The notes: generated from the letters alone by a model not told the origin. Positions 42,471-51,936 are shown, counted from the first letter of the stretch. The stretch: 64,000 bases of DNA from Nocardioides sp. JS614 (GCF_000015265.1 NC_008699.1:4154001-4218000); one strand, 5' to 3'. Numbers and translations are program-made.

Positions 42471-43091
42471 TCAGCTGCCGAACGCCTCGTCGTACCGCGC
42501 CGCGAGGTCCGCGGACCAGGGGGCACTCATGCCGCACACGGTCACCCGGCCGTCAGTCGCGGAGACGAGGTACCGCCCGCCGGACTCGAAGCTCACCGCG
42601 CCAATCAGCTGCTGCAGGTCGGCGGGCGGCGCCTGCACCCGCACCAGGTCGGTCGGGTCGCCGGTGTACCAGTGGCCGACGGCGAGCGTGACCATGCCGT
42701 CGGCGATCGCCGTGACCGTGCCCGCGAAGGCCACGGTCTGCTGGCCGATGAGGTCGGCGCTGGGCACCATGCACTTCGCGGCGTACGCCGCCCCGCTCGG
42801 CGCGGTCAGCTCGGTGACCGTCTGGTCGTCGACCGCGGTCGGCGGGGCCATCGGGTCGTCGTCGTGGTTGAGCACCCCGAACAGGCCGATGCCCGCGATG
42901 ATCAGCACCGCCGCGGCGGCCACCAGCCAGGTGAGCGGGCCGCGGTCGCGGGTGCCGGTCTCCCGGTTCTCGCTGGTGAGCTCGGTGCTCATGACGTCCT
43001 CCAGGAGTCGGGCCGTCCCGTCGGGGTCGGCCGGCGGCAGGGAGGAGGCCGGGTCGGCCGCCCGCAGCCGGTCGCGCAGCTCGTCGCTCAT
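42471..43091 (-). CDS. Membrane protein coupled to ECF sigma factor, possible anti-sigma factor
   Basis: A 206-aa protein with a cytoplasmic N-terminus (residues 1-50), one transmembrane helix (WLVAAAAVLIIAGIGLFGVL, about 55-74) and an outside domain with two cysteines (AKCMVPSAD and VTVCGMS). Its ATG overlaps the TGA of the sigma factor gene (ATGA), the usual arrangement for an anti-sigma factor. It lacks the HxxxCxxC zinc motif of the ZAS class, so the role is inferred from context only. Confidence 0.7.
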   Translation of the reverse strand: MSDELRDRLRAADPASSLPPADPDGTARLLEDVMSTELTSENRETGTRDRGPLTWLVAAAAVLIIAGIGLFGVLNHDDDPMAPPTAVDDQTVTELTAPSGAAYAAKCMVPSADLIGQQTVAFAGTVTAIADGMVTLAVGHWYTGDPTDLVRVQAPPADLQQLIGAVSFESGGRYLVSATDGRVTVCGMSAPWSADLAARYDEAFGS

Positions 43092-43612
43092 GACCTTCTC
43101 CCCTCTCTCGACTCCTCATGTCCGGCACCCGCGCCGGTCTTACCGAGCTGGTCGGCCAGCTTCGTGCGGGCGCGGTGCAGCCGGACGCTCGCGGCGTTGG
43201 CGGTGATCCCGAGCACCACCGCGATCTCGGCAGGCTCGAGCTGCTCCCAGGCCCACAGCCGGAGCAGCTCGGCGTCGTCGGCGCGCATCCGCAGCAGCGC
43301 GTCGCGCACGTCCTGGTCGGGCTCGATCGCCGAGGTGGCCTCCGCGGGCGGGTCCACCGTGGCGATCCGGGCCGCCACCCGCTGCTGGCGGCGCACGGCG
43401 CGCTCGGCGTTGCGCAGGCAGTTGCGGGCCACGGCGTACGCCCAGGGCAGCGGGTCCGCCGGTAGCTCCTCGGCGCGGCGCCAGCACACCAGCAGCGTCT
43501 CGGCGAGCACGTCCTCGGCGGTGGCCGGATCGGTGCGGCGGGCCAGGAACCGCCGCAGCGGCTCGATCAGCCCGGGCGCGACCTCCTCGAAGCGATCCCG
43601 TCGACTCTCCAC
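43088..43612 (-). CDS. ECF RNA polymerase sigma factor
   Basis: Extracytoplasmic-function sigma factor (174 aa). Region 2 lies at about 15-80 (TDPATAEDVLAETLLVCWRR, LPWAYAVARNCLRN) and region 4 at about 110-160 (LLRLWAWEQLEPAEIAVVLG, then ANAASVRLHRARTKL). A ribosome-binding-like GGTGGAG precedes the GTG at 43612. It is encoded with a membrane partner and divergent from the TDT transporter by 54 bp. Its target promoters are not evident. Confidence 0.9.
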   Translation of the reverse strand: MESRRDRFEEVAPGLIEPLRRFLARRTDPATAEDVLAETLLVCWRRAEELPADPLPWAYAVARNCLRNAERAVRRQQRVAARIATVDPPAEATSAIEPDQDVRDALLRMRADDAELLRLWAWEQLEPAEIAVVLGITANAASVRLHRARTKLADQLGKTGAGAGHEESREGRRS

Positions 43613-43654
43613 GTCTCCACCCTCACACACCTGCGCGATCGGCCGCGGACGCCG

Positions 43655-43660
43655 TACCCT
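43655..43660 (+). promoter_or_regulatory. -10 hexamer, leaderless start
   Basis: TACCCT ends 6 nt before the GTG at 43667 of the TDT transporter gene. Confidence 0.45.
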
Positions 43661-43666
43661 GCCCGG

Positions 43667-44794
43667 GTGCCTGCCACGCCCAGCCCCGCACCCAGACGCG
43701 TTCCCACCCCCGCGCCGACCGCCGGGCGGGGGCCGTTGCCGGGCGCGACCCTGGGCGAGCGCATCCGGGTCGGGGTCGAGGGACTCGCGCCGGGCTACTT
43801 CGCGCTGGTCATGGCCAGCGGGATCCTCTCGGTCGGCATGGAGCTCCAGGGCTACCGGGTGCTGTCCGACGTGCTGCTGGCGGTCTGCGCGGGCGCCTTC
43901 GTGCTGCTGCTGTCGCTGACGGCCTGGCGGTTCGTCGCCTACCGCGAGGCCACGTCCGACGACTTCATGGACCCGCGCCGCGGCTTCGGCTTCTTCACCT
44001 TCGTCGCGGGCACCAACGTGCTCGGGGTGCGCCTCGGCCTGGACGGCCACTACGCCGCCACCGCGGTGCTGTTCGCGCTGTCCGGCACCGCCTGGCTGGT
44101 GCTGGGGTACGTCGTGCCGTGGACGGCGGTGCTCGGTCCGCAGCCGCGACCGGTGGTCGGCGCGGCCAACGGCACCTGGTTCATCTGGACGGTGGCGACC
44201 CAGTCGGTCGCGACCGCGGCGGCCACCCTCGAGCCGCGGGCGGACACCGGCCGGATCGCGCTGGCCCTGCTCGCGGTGGTGGCCTGGTCGGTCGGGGTCT
44301 TCCTGTACGCCGCGACCGGCGTGATCGTGACGCTGCGGCTGATGCTCTACGAGTTCGGGCCCGAGGACCTCAACCCGCCGTACTGGGTGTCCATGGGGGC
44401 GCTGGCCATCACGGTCCTGGCCGGGGCCCGGATCGTGGAGATGGCCGACGCCCCCATGGTCGACGCGACCCGCGACCTGATCGCCGGCCTGGCGGTGGTC
44501 TTCTGGGCCTTCGCCACCTGGCTGATCCCGCCGCTGGTCGCCGCCGGCGTGTGGCGGCACATGATCCGGAAGATCCCGCTGCGCTACGACCCCACCCTGT
44601 GGAGCATGATCTTCCCGCTCGGCATGTACGCCGCCGCCGGGATCTACCTCGGCCGGGCCGACAACCTGCCGCTCGTGCACCGGATCGCGAGCATCGAGCT
44701 GTGGGTCGCGTTCGCCGCCGCGCTGACGGTCTTCATCGCGATGCTGGTGCATCTCGACCGGACCGTGCGGCGTCGGCCCACCGCCCGCCCCTGA
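43667..44794 (+). CDS. Tellurite resistance/C4-dicarboxylate transporter (TDT) family protein
   Basis: Integral membrane protein (375 aa) with about ten helices of the SLAC1/TehA/Mae1 fold. Characteristic are the N-terminal LAPGYFALVMASGILSVGME and the late RYDPTLWSMIFPLGMYAAAG. The family moves dicarboxylates, sulfite or other anions. A Pro/Ala-rich N-terminal tail precedes the first helix. It ends near a hairpin shared with the convergent hemerythrin gene. Confidence 0.88.
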   Translation: MPATPSPAPRRVPTPAPTAGRGPLPGATLGERIRVGVEGLAPGYFALVMASGILSVGMELQGYRVLSDVLLAVCAGAFVLLLSLTAWRFVAYREATSDDFMDPRRGFGFFTFVAGTNVLGVRLGLDGHYAATAVLFALSGTAWLVLGYVVPWTAVLGPQPRPVVGAANGTWFIWTVATQSVATAAATLEPRADTGRIALALLAVVAWSVGVFLYAATGVIVTLRLMLYEFGPEDLNPPYWVSMGALAITVLAGARIVEMADAPMVDATRDLIAGLAVVFWAFATWLIPPLVAAGVWRHMIRKIPLRYDPTLWSMIFPLGMYAAAGIYLGRADNLPLVHRIASIELWVAFAAALTVFIAMLVHLDRTVRRRPTARP

Positions 44795-44810
44795 CCCGGC
44801 GTCGACGAGC

Positions 44811-44845
44811 CGTCGACCCGCCCGGGAGGCCCGGACGGGTCGACG
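44811..44845. terminator. Bidirectional terminator-like hairpin
   Basis: Perfect arms CGTCGACCCG and CGGGTCGACG with inner CCCGG pairing, between the convergent TDT and hemerythrin genes. No U-tract. Confidence 0.6.
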
Positions 44846-44860
44846 CCGTGGGACGAGGGG

Positions 44861-45700
44861 TCAGCCCGCGCGGAGGATCTGCAGCCGCCACGCCTCGGGG
44901 CCGCGCTCGAGGTACTCGACGGTGAGCACGCCCGGGTCGCGCTGCTCGAGCTGGGCCAGCAGCGGCAGCGGGTCGTGCGGCGCGATCAGCACCAGGCCGC
45001 TCCCGGGGCGCACCCCGTCGACGGCCCCGAAGACGGTGGCGTGCCGGATCGCGTGCGGGATGCTGCGCACGTCGAGCTCGGGGAAGCCGGCCGGGTCGGT
45101 CTCGCCGCAGGTGCAGCCGCCGTGTCCGTGGCCGTGACCGGCGGGTGCCGCGTGGTCGTGCCCGTGCCCGTGGTCGTGCCCGTGGTCATGCCCGTGCCCG
45201 TGGTCGTGATCGTGGTGCTCGAGCTCCTCGTGCATGCCGTCGAGAAGAGCCGCGAGGGAGACGGTCCTGGAGGTGGCGAGCAGCGGGACGATCAGCTCGT
45301 TCTCCTTGGCCAGGTGGGTCTCGAAGACGGTGCGCAGCGAGCCGGCGGTGATGGCGGCGGAGACGACGTCCTGCGCCTTGCCGAGCTGGTCGACGAGGCC
45401 GAGGAGGAGCTGGTGCTCGGCGAGCATCGCGGTGACGAGGAGCGACGCGGTGGGCTGGTTGCCGGCGGCCGGGTAGAGCGCGGCCTCCTCGGCGAGGGCG
45501 TGCGGCACCAGGTCGGTGCGGCACCAGGCGAGCAGCTCGCCCCGGACCCGCTCGGCGTCGGCCGCGTTGCCCGACCGGGCGGCCGAGGCGAGCTGCGTCA
45601 CGTGGGTGGTCAGCGTCCCCGCCATCGCCGCGTGGTGGGCGACCATCGCCTCGGCTGCGCGCGCGTCCGCCTCGGAAGAGGCGACCAACAGGTCGTTCAT
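44861..45700 (-). CDS. Hemerythrin HHE domain protein fused to DUF2249
   Basis: Three-part protein (279 aa). Residues about 12-150 form a hemerythrin-like four-helix domain with ligand residues in MVAHHAAMAGTLTTH, VPHALAEEAALYP, LAEHQLLL and FETHLAKENE. A His/Asp/Gly linker (repeated HGHDHGHD) lies at 162-190, and a CTCGETD cysteine pair leads into a C-terminal DUF2249 domain (ELDVRSIPHAIRHATVFG). DUF2249 proteins often accompany denitrification or NO metabolism, and hemerythrins sense or bind O2 or NO. The linker should bind metals. Divergent from a regulator gene, 114 bp apart. Confidence 0.85.
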   Translation of the reverse strand: MNDLLVASSEADARAAEAMVAHHAAMAGTLTTHVTQLASAARSGNAADAERVRGELLAWCRTDLVPHALAEEAALYPAAGNQPTASLLVTAMLAEHQLLLGLVDQLGKAQDVVSAAITAGSLRTVFETHLAKENELIVPLLATSRTVSLAALLDGMHEELEHHDHDHGHGHDHGHDHGHGHDHAAPAGHGHGHGGCTCGETDPAGFPELDVRSIPHAIRHATVFGAVDGVRPGSGLVLIAPHDPLPLLAQLEQRDPGVLTVEYLERGPEAWRLQILRAG

Positions 45701-45798
45701 TCGATGTGCTCCTCAGGGTGTGGGTGGGTCTCGGGTGCGGTCGCGCCTGGGCCGGCCGCGTCGGCGCCGGCCCGGGAGGTGACCGTACGAGCCATGTT

Positions 45799-45808
45799 TA
45801 CTACAGTA
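45799..45808. promoter_or_regulatory. Operator-like inverted repeat overlapping -10
   Basis: TACT-AC-AGTA is a perfect inverted repeat that includes the TACAGT -10 hexamer (45802-45807) placed 7 nt before the GTG at 45815. It suggests self-control of the regulator and control of the divergent hemerythrin gene. Confidence 0.4.
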
Positions 45809-45814
45809 TGGCCC

Positions 45815-46489
45815 GTGAAAAATAATCAGCTGGGCCCCCTCCCCGGTCGACGGCCGCGGCCGCTGACCCCGGGCCGCGCCGCGGTGCTCCAGCTGCTCCT
45901 CGACCAGCCGGAGGCGCCCCGGCTGGCGGCGCTGGCCCAGGCCAGCGGCCTGCACCCCAACACGGTGCGCGAGCACCTCGAGGCCCTGGTGGCCGATGGG
46001 TGGGTGCGCCGGGTCCGCAGCGAGCCGCAGGGTCGTGGCCGGCCCGCGTGGCGCTACCAGTCCGTCGAGGAGCGGGGCCGCGACGAGTACGCCGGTCTCG
46101 CCACCGCACTGGCCGCCTCGATCGCCAGCACCAGCCCGGCGCCGACCGAGACCGCACGGTTCGCCGGCGAGCACTGGGGCCGCGACCTGGCCGCCGAGCG
46201 CGACCGCCGGCCGGAGACCCCGGAGGACGCCCGCGACGAGGTCGTCACGATGCTCGACGAGCTCGGGTTCGAACCCGAGGCGGACGCCGAGCGCGACGAC
46301 GTGGTGCGGCTGACCAGGTGCCCCCTGCTCGAGGCCGCCCACCGCTACCCCGGCGTCGTGTGCGAGGTCCACCGCGGCCTGGTCAGCGGCGCGCTCGCGA
46401 CGTACGGCGCGGACCCGGAGGGCACCGACCTGATCCCGTTCGCCGAGCCCGGCGCCTGCCTGCTGATGGTGCCCCCGCGCGCCGACTGA
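45815..46489 (+). CDS. Helix-turn-helix regulator (SufR/ArsR-like), divergent from hemerythrin
   Basis: Transcription factor of 224 aa. An N-terminal winged helix at about 15-75 (LAALAQASGLHPNTVREHLE) is followed by a C-terminal sensor region with cysteines (LTRCPLLEAAHRYPGVVCEVH and PGACLLMVP). The arrangement of three spaced Cys and a His resembles SufR-type iron-sulfur or redox-sensing repressors. Leaderless GTG start at 45815. It likely controls the divergent hemerythrin-DUF2249 gene. Palindrome A3 begins at the base after the stop plus one. Confidence 0.78.
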   Translation: MKNNQLGPLPGRRPRPLTPGRAAVLQLLLDQPEAPRLAALAQASGLHPNTVREHLEALVADGWVRRVRSEPQGRGRPAWRYQSVEERGRDEYAGLATALAASIASTSPAPTETARFAGEHWGRDLAAERDRRPETPEDARDEVVTMLDELGFEPEADAERDDVVRLTRCPLLEAAHRYPGVVCEVHRGLVSGALATYGADPEGTDLIPFAEPGACLLMVPPRAD

Positions 46490-46490
46490 T

Positions 46491-46540
46491 GGGTCGTGTG
46501 CCTGAGCACGCGCCATGGCGCGTGCTCAGGCACACGACCC
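46491..46540. repeat. Family A palindrome, copy 3
   Basis: Perfect 50-bp palindrome identical to copy 1. It begins 2 nt after the regulator's stop codon. Confidence 0.9.
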
Positions 46541-46556
46541 GGCACCTCCCGAAATG

Positions 46557-46596
46557 ACGTCGACCCGCCGGAGGTGATCCTCCGGCGGGTCGACGT
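46557..46596. terminator. Strong symmetrical hairpin
   Basis: Perfect 18-bp arms ACGTCGACCCGCCGGAGG and complement around a TGAT loop. With A3 and the hairpin at 46705 it fills the gap between the convergent regulator and groEL genes. Shares its GTCGACCCG core with 44811-44845. Confidence 0.7.
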
Positions 46597-46628
46597 TCTG
46601 CTGCTGTGCTGCTGCTCCACTGAGCGAC

Positions 46629-46690
46629 CGGGTCTCGAGACGCGTCGCCGTTCCTCGCTTCGCTCGGTCCGGTCGACGCTCCTCGACCCG
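46629..46690. repeat. Family D dispersed repeat, copy 2
   Basis: Half-element GGTCTCGAGACGCGTCGC ... TCCTCGCTTCGCTCGG ... CTCCTCGACC, matching the right half of 25055-25155. Common in related genomes as far as known; function unknown. Confidence 0.6.
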
Positions 46691-46704
46691 GCACCTGGCT
46701 TTGA

Positions 46705-46729
46705 TCGGCCTGGCTCGGAGCCAGGCCGA
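46705..46729 (-). terminator. groEL terminator hairpin
   Basis: Perfect 12-bp arms TCGGCCTGGCTC and complement with a 1-nt loop, 11 bp beyond the groEL stop. Confidence 0.65.
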
Positions 46730-46740
46730 CCAAGGGGTGC

Positions 46741-48366
<1,626 letters not shown>

Positions 48367-48499
48367 AACTCCTGCGATCCTTCGCAATGAAGAGAGTTCA
48401 TGGATCCGGGTCGACGGGTTGCCCGCGACGGACGGCCACCCTGGCTCCGGCGAACCCTTTCTCGCCGGTCAGGAGGACCTCAACGTCGCCGATCCGGTG

Positions 48500-48526
48500 T
48501 TGTCACTCTCCGGGGGAGAGTGCCAG
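48500..48526 (-). promoter_or_regulatory. CIRCE-like HrcA operator, proximal
   Basis: TTGTCACTC-N9-GAGTGCCAG with the exact 9-nt spacer of CIRCE (consensus TTAGCACTC-N9-GAGTGCTAA). It sits downstream of the promoter. Confidence 0.65.
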
Positions 48527-48531
48527 CCCCA

Positions 48532-48560
48532 TGTTTAGCACTCGACCCCTGAGAGTGCAA
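48532..48560 (-). promoter_or_regulatory. groEL promoter (SigA-type)
   Basis: On the minus strand TTGCAC and TAAACA are separated by exactly 17 bp and lie inside the distal CIRCE element, so HrcA would occlude RNA polymerase. The untranslated leader is about 160 nt. Confidence 0.6.
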
Positions 48561-48561
48561 G
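48535..48561 (-). promoter_or_regulatory. CIRCE HrcA operator, distal
   Basis: TTAGCACTC-N9-GAGTGCAAG: left arm perfect, right arm 7 of 9 to consensus. Confidence 0.75.
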
Positions 48562-48570
48562 GCGCCCGGC

Positions 48571-48729
48571 TCCCGCGCGCGAGGCACGAGCGTGCGGGAT
48601 CGGCCGGGCGGGTCGAGCGAGCGCACGCCCGAGCCCGCGAGGGCGTGATCGCGGGTCGAGACACCAGGATCTCCCGCGCGAGGCACGAGCGGGCGGGGAT
48701 CGGGCGGGCGGGTCCGGAGCGCGTACGCC
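48571..48729. repeat. Imperfect direct repeat between groEL and ATP-grasp gene
   Basis: Two about 58-bp copies (48571-48629 and 48672-48729) sharing TCCCGCGCGAGGCACGAGCG and ending GCGCACGCC/GCGTACGCC. The 48367-48744 gap otherwise holds only the groEL leader and operators. Confidence 0.7.
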
Positions 48730-48744
48730 GGGACCGGCGCCGGG

Positions 48745-49617
48745 TCACCAGGTGCGCGGCAGCGCCCGGGCGGCGACCGTCTCGGCGAACGGCAGCGCGT
48801 TGAGCGGGAGCACGTCGAGGTAGAGCCCGGGCTCGGTCAGCTCGACCTCGCTGACCACCAGCCGGCCCTCGTGGCGCATCATGTCGACCCGGGCGTAGAC
48901 GACCTCGTCGCCGAGCAGGTCCACGACGGCGGCGACCGCCTGGGCCGCCAGCAGCGCCGCCTCCTTGGTGAGCTCGACCGAGCGCATCGTGCCCCCGAAC
49001 TGCTCGTGCACCCGGATGTCGGTGGTGCTGGGCAGCTTCTGCACCTGGCTGACCGGGTGCCCGGCGATCATGAACACCGAGGTCTCGCCGTCGTGGTGGA
49101 TCGACTCGACCAGGGGCTGGACGATCCACGGGCCGGGGTGCCCGTCCGGGCTGGGCAGCCACACGCGTCCGTCGGAGACCACCTCGAGGCCGCGGCCGCC
49201 GGCGCCCACCCGCGGCTTGACCACCGCGACGCCGTACCGGTCGGCGGCGGCACGCACGTCGAACACCGTGTCCGCGGCAACCGTGGGCACCACCGGCAGG
49301 CCGGTCGACTGGAGGTGGACCAGGTAGCGCTTGTCGGTGTTCCACCGGAACACGTCCACGCCGTTCAGCAGCGCCGGGCCGACCCCGGACGCCCAGCCGA
49401 GGAACTCGCCGAGCCGGCGGTCGTAGTCCCACGTGGAGCGCACCGCGACCACGTCGGCCGCGCCCCAGTCGACGCTGAGGTCGTCCCACTGCACCCACCG
49501 GGCGGTGAGGCCCTGGGCCTCGAGCGCGACGTCGAGGGCGCCGTGCCCGGGCTCGCCGTCGGGCCACTCGGCGCAGGTCACCAGGAGCACGAGCGGTTTC
49601 GTCGGCTGCTGGTCCAC
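48745..49617 (-). CDS. ATP-grasp domain protein
   Basis: ATP-grasp ligase-like protein (290 aa). Family features are RSTWDYDRRLGEFLGWA (N-terminal domain), VVKPRVGAGGRGLEVV (about 130-145, ATP-binding lysine and glycine loop), and RVDMMRHEGRLVVSEVELTEPGLY near the C-terminus carrying the metal-binding acidic residues. Such proteins join a carboxylate to an amine or thiol (RimK/glutathione synthetase-like). Substrates unknown. A TAATCT hexamer 6 nt before the GTG at 49617 sets the start. Confidence 0.8.
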   Translation of the reverse strand: MDQQPTKPLVLLVTCAEWPDGEPGHGALDVALEAQGLTARWVQWDDLSVDWGAADVVAVRSTWDYDRRLGEFLGWASGVGPALLNGVDVFRWNTDKRYLVHLQSTGLPVVPTVAADTVFDVRAAADRYGVAVVKPRVGAGGRGLEVVSDGRVWLPSPDGHPGPWIVQPLVESIHHDGETSVFMIAGHPVSQVQKLPSTTDIRVHEQFGGTMRSVELTKEAALLAAQAVAAVVDLLGDEVVYARVDMMRHEGRLVVSEVELTEPGLYLDVLPLNALPFAETVAARALPRTW

Positions 49618-49623
49618 GGGGGA

Positions 49624-49629
49624 AGATTA
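49624..49629 (-). promoter_or_regulatory. -10 hexamer of ATP-grasp gene
   Basis: On the minus strand TAATCT ends 6 nt before the GTG at 49617 (leaderless spacing). Confidence 0.45.
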
Positions 49630-49695
49630 GGACAACCGGAGCCCGGGCGCGGAGCGGGTTCAGACCGGTTGGGCCGGCTGCCCCGCTGCTCCGGT

Positions 49696-50715
49696 TCAGC
49701 TGCTCTGGCGCACGACCAGGCGGGTGGGCAGCATCCGGCCGGGCGGCGCGGGGTCGGTGCCGGCCATCGTCTCCAGCAGGAGCGCGACCATCTCGCCCCC
49801 CATCGCCCCGGGTGACTGGTGCACGGTCGTCAGCGGGGGCACCGTCGCCCGGGCGATCGGAGCGTCCTCGAAGCCCACGACGGAGACGTCCTCGGGGACC
49901 CGGCGGCCGTGCTCGCGCAGGGCCTGGAGCGCGCCGACCGCCATCAGGTCGTTGGCGCAGAAGACGCCGTCCACGCCCGGCTCCCGGTCCAGGAGCGCCC
50001 GCATCGCGCGGGTGCCGCTCTCCTGGCTGAAGTCGCCGCGCGCCACCAGTCGCTCGTCGATGGGCCGGTCGGCGGCGGTGAGGCCGGCGACGTACCCCTC
50101 GAAGCGGGAGCTGCCGGCGACCATGTCCGCCGGGCCGGCGATCGTGGCGATCCGGGTGCGGCCGCGGTCGACGAGGTGGGCCACGGCGAGGCCGGCGCCC
50201 TGCACGTTGTCGACGTCGACGAAGCCGGTCGCGACGTCGGGCCGCGGGCGGCCACCCACGACCACCGGCAGCCCGTGGCCGCGGATCCGGTCGGGCAGCG
50301 TGTCGTCGCCGTGCAGCGAGAGCAGCAGCACCCCGTCGACGTGCTGGCGGGTGAGGTAGTGCTCGAGGCCGCCGCGGCGGCGGGCATCGGCCAGGATCAG
50401 CACGAGCTGGCGATCGGCAGTCGCGAGCGCCGCCCCGATGCCGCGCACGATCCCTGCGAAGAACGGTTCGCCGAACACCCGCTCCTCGGACTCGGCGATG
50501 ACCAGCGCGACCGCGTCGGTGCGCCGGGTGACCAGGGCGCGGGCGGCGGCGTTCGGCACGTAGCCGAGCTCGGCGATCGCGTCCTCGACCGCCTGGCGCG
50601 CGCGGTCGGAGACCTTCGCCCCACCGTTGATCACGCGCGAGGCGGTGCCGCGGCCGACGCCCGCGAGCGCGGCGACCTCCTCCAGGGTGGGGCGGGTGCG
50701 GGGGCGGCGGGCCAT
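49696..50715 (-). CDS. LacI family transcriptional regulator
   Basis: Sugar-type repressor (339 aa) with the LacI helix-turn-helix and hinge at about 8-62 (LEEVAALAGVGRGTASRVIN, LGYVPNAAARALVTRRT) and a periplasmic-binding-protein-like effector domain after it (ANDLMAVGALQAL, GFEDAPIARATVPPLTTV). A CATACT hexamer lies 6 nt before the ATG at 50715. A CebR-like palindrome lies 230 bp upstream. Its sugar genes are not in the window. Confidence 0.9.
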   Translation of the reverse strand: MARRPRTRPTLEEVAALAGVGRGTASRVINGGAKVSDRARQAVEDAIAELGYVPNAAARALVTRRTDAVALVIAESEERVFGEPFFAGIVRGIGAALATADRQLVLILADARRRGGLEHYLTRQHVDGVLLLSLHGDDTLPDRIRGHGLPVVVGGRPRPDVATGFVDVDNVQGAGLAVAHLVDRGRTRIATIAGPADMVAGSSRFEGYVAGLTAADRPIDERLVARGDFSQESGTRAMRALLDREPGVDGVFCANDLMAVGALQALREHGRRVPEDVSVVGFEDAPIARATVPPLTTVHQSPGAMGGEMVALLLETMAGTDPAPPGRMLPTRLVVRQSS

Positions 50716-50944
50716 GGCGTCAGTATGCCGTCGCGCGGGCGGGCGGCCGCGGACATCGCGGCGCGGCACGGTGCGGCACGGGCGGCGCACCGGCGCGGAG
50801 CGAGCGGCGGGTCCGGGACGTCGAGGTCTTCCCGGACCCGCCGCTCGGCGGGTCGCCGACCGACCGCCGTCGGCCGCGGGCGCTCCCCGTCCGCCCGGGC
50901 TCGGCCACAGCTGCTGGTCCACCCCAGGTCCGGAACCGGTGGAT

Positions 50945-50958
50945 TGGGAGCGTTCCCA
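50945..50958. promoter_or_regulatory. CebR/LacI-type operator
   Basis: TGGGAGCGTTCCCA differs at one base from the CebR operator TGGGAGCGCTCCCA. A plus-strand TACTGT lies 4 bp downstream, yet no plus-strand gene follows. It may control the LacI gene or be a relic. Confidence 0.5.
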
Positions 50959-50967
50959 CCGCTACTG

Positions 50968-51876
50968 TCATCCGCCACCCGGGTCGGTGTCAAGGGTGCG
51001 GAGCGCCGGCGCCGCGGTCGCCGCGTCCGCACCCCGCCCTCCCCGCGGCCGGCGGTGGCCGAAGGGCACCTCCTCGCGCAGCCCGAGCGCGGCGAGGATC
51101 GAGGGCAGCATCGCCTTCGCGGTGCGCTTGTAGCCGAGCGCGCTGGGGTGGAACCGGTCCAGGCTGAACATCTCGTCGGGGTTGGTGATGAAGAACGGCC
51201 CGACCACGCGGGCCAGCGAGACGGCGTGGGCGCCGGCTGCCACCGCGACCGCCTCCTGGGCCAGGGCCAGCTGGCGCGACGCGCGCGAGCCGAGCGCGCG
51301 CAGCGGCTGTGGCACCGGCCGCAGCGCGCCGAGGTCCGGGCAGGTGCCGACCACCACGCCCGCCCCGAGGTCGCGCAGGCCGTGGACCGCCTCCTCGAGG
51401 TGCTTGACCGACTCGGCGACCGGGACCCGGTGGGTGACGTCGTTGCCGCCGACGACGATCACCGCGACGTCGGGGCGGTAGGTCGGCGGCAGACCGGCCA
51501 GCTGGGCGGCGAGCGTCGAGGACTCCGAGCCGACCCGGGCGGCGGTCCGCAGCCGCACGGCGCGACCGGTCTCCCGCGCGAGCGCCCGGGCCAGCCGGCC
51601 GCCGAGGGTCTCCTTGGGCCGCTCGGCGCCGAGCCCGGCCGCGATCGAGTCACCGAGGAGCAGCAGGTCCAGCGGCGCGCCGTACTTCTTCCTCCAGACC
51701 CGGTCGGCGTCGACGGCGGTCTCGCCGAGCGGCTTGCCGATCACCCGGCGCGCGGCGGCCGCCTGGCGGTGCAGCAGCCCCCTGCCGGCCAGAGCCGCCC
51801 CCGCCACCGTCCCCGCCAGGGTGGCGGCGGTCAGCGCGGCGAGACGGGTCCGGGCACGGGTCACCGGTCCGTTCAA
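50968..51876 (-). CDS. SGNH/GDSL hydrolase
   Basis: Exported or membrane-anchored esterase-like protein (302 aa). An N-terminal hydrophobic segment (LAALTAATLAGTVAGAALAG, about 12-31) is followed by the SGNH domain. Block I is LLLGDSIAAGLGAE (catalytic Ser near 76), the oxyanion residues are in VVGGNDVTHR, and the catalytic Asp-His pair is in SLDRFHPSALGY. Substrate unknown; relatives act on cell-wall or lipid esters. Start could be the ATG at 51876 or the GTG four codons later. Confidence 0.85.
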   Translation of the reverse strand: MNGPVTRARTRLAALTAATLAGTVAGAALAGRGLLHRQAAAARRVIGKPLGETAVDADRVWRKKYGAPLDLLLLGDSIAAGLGAERPKETLGGRLARALARETGRAVRLRTAARVGSESSTLAAQLAGLPPTYRPDVAVIVVGGNDVTHRVPVAESVKHLEEAVHGLRDLGAGVVVGTCPDLGALRPVPQPLRALGSRASRQLALAQEAVAVAAGAHAVSLARVVGPFFITNPDEMFSLDRFHPSALGYKRTAKAMLPSILAALGLREEVPFGHRRPRGGRGADAATAAPALRTLDTDPGGG

Positions 51877-51936
51877 TCATGCCCGGGTGAACGCGACGTG
51901 TCGCGGGCCGCCCGCACGCATGACGAGCGGGCAGCC

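Noticed and set aside
44861..45700. His-rich protein as a zinc exporter or metallochaperone like HypB
   Set aside because: There is no transporter or GTPase domain; the His run links a hemerythrin domain to DUF2249.
50963..51133. Plus-strand gene driven from the CebR-like operator
   Set aside because: The only open frame is antisense to the conserved C-terminus of the SGNH hydrolase and shows no family features.
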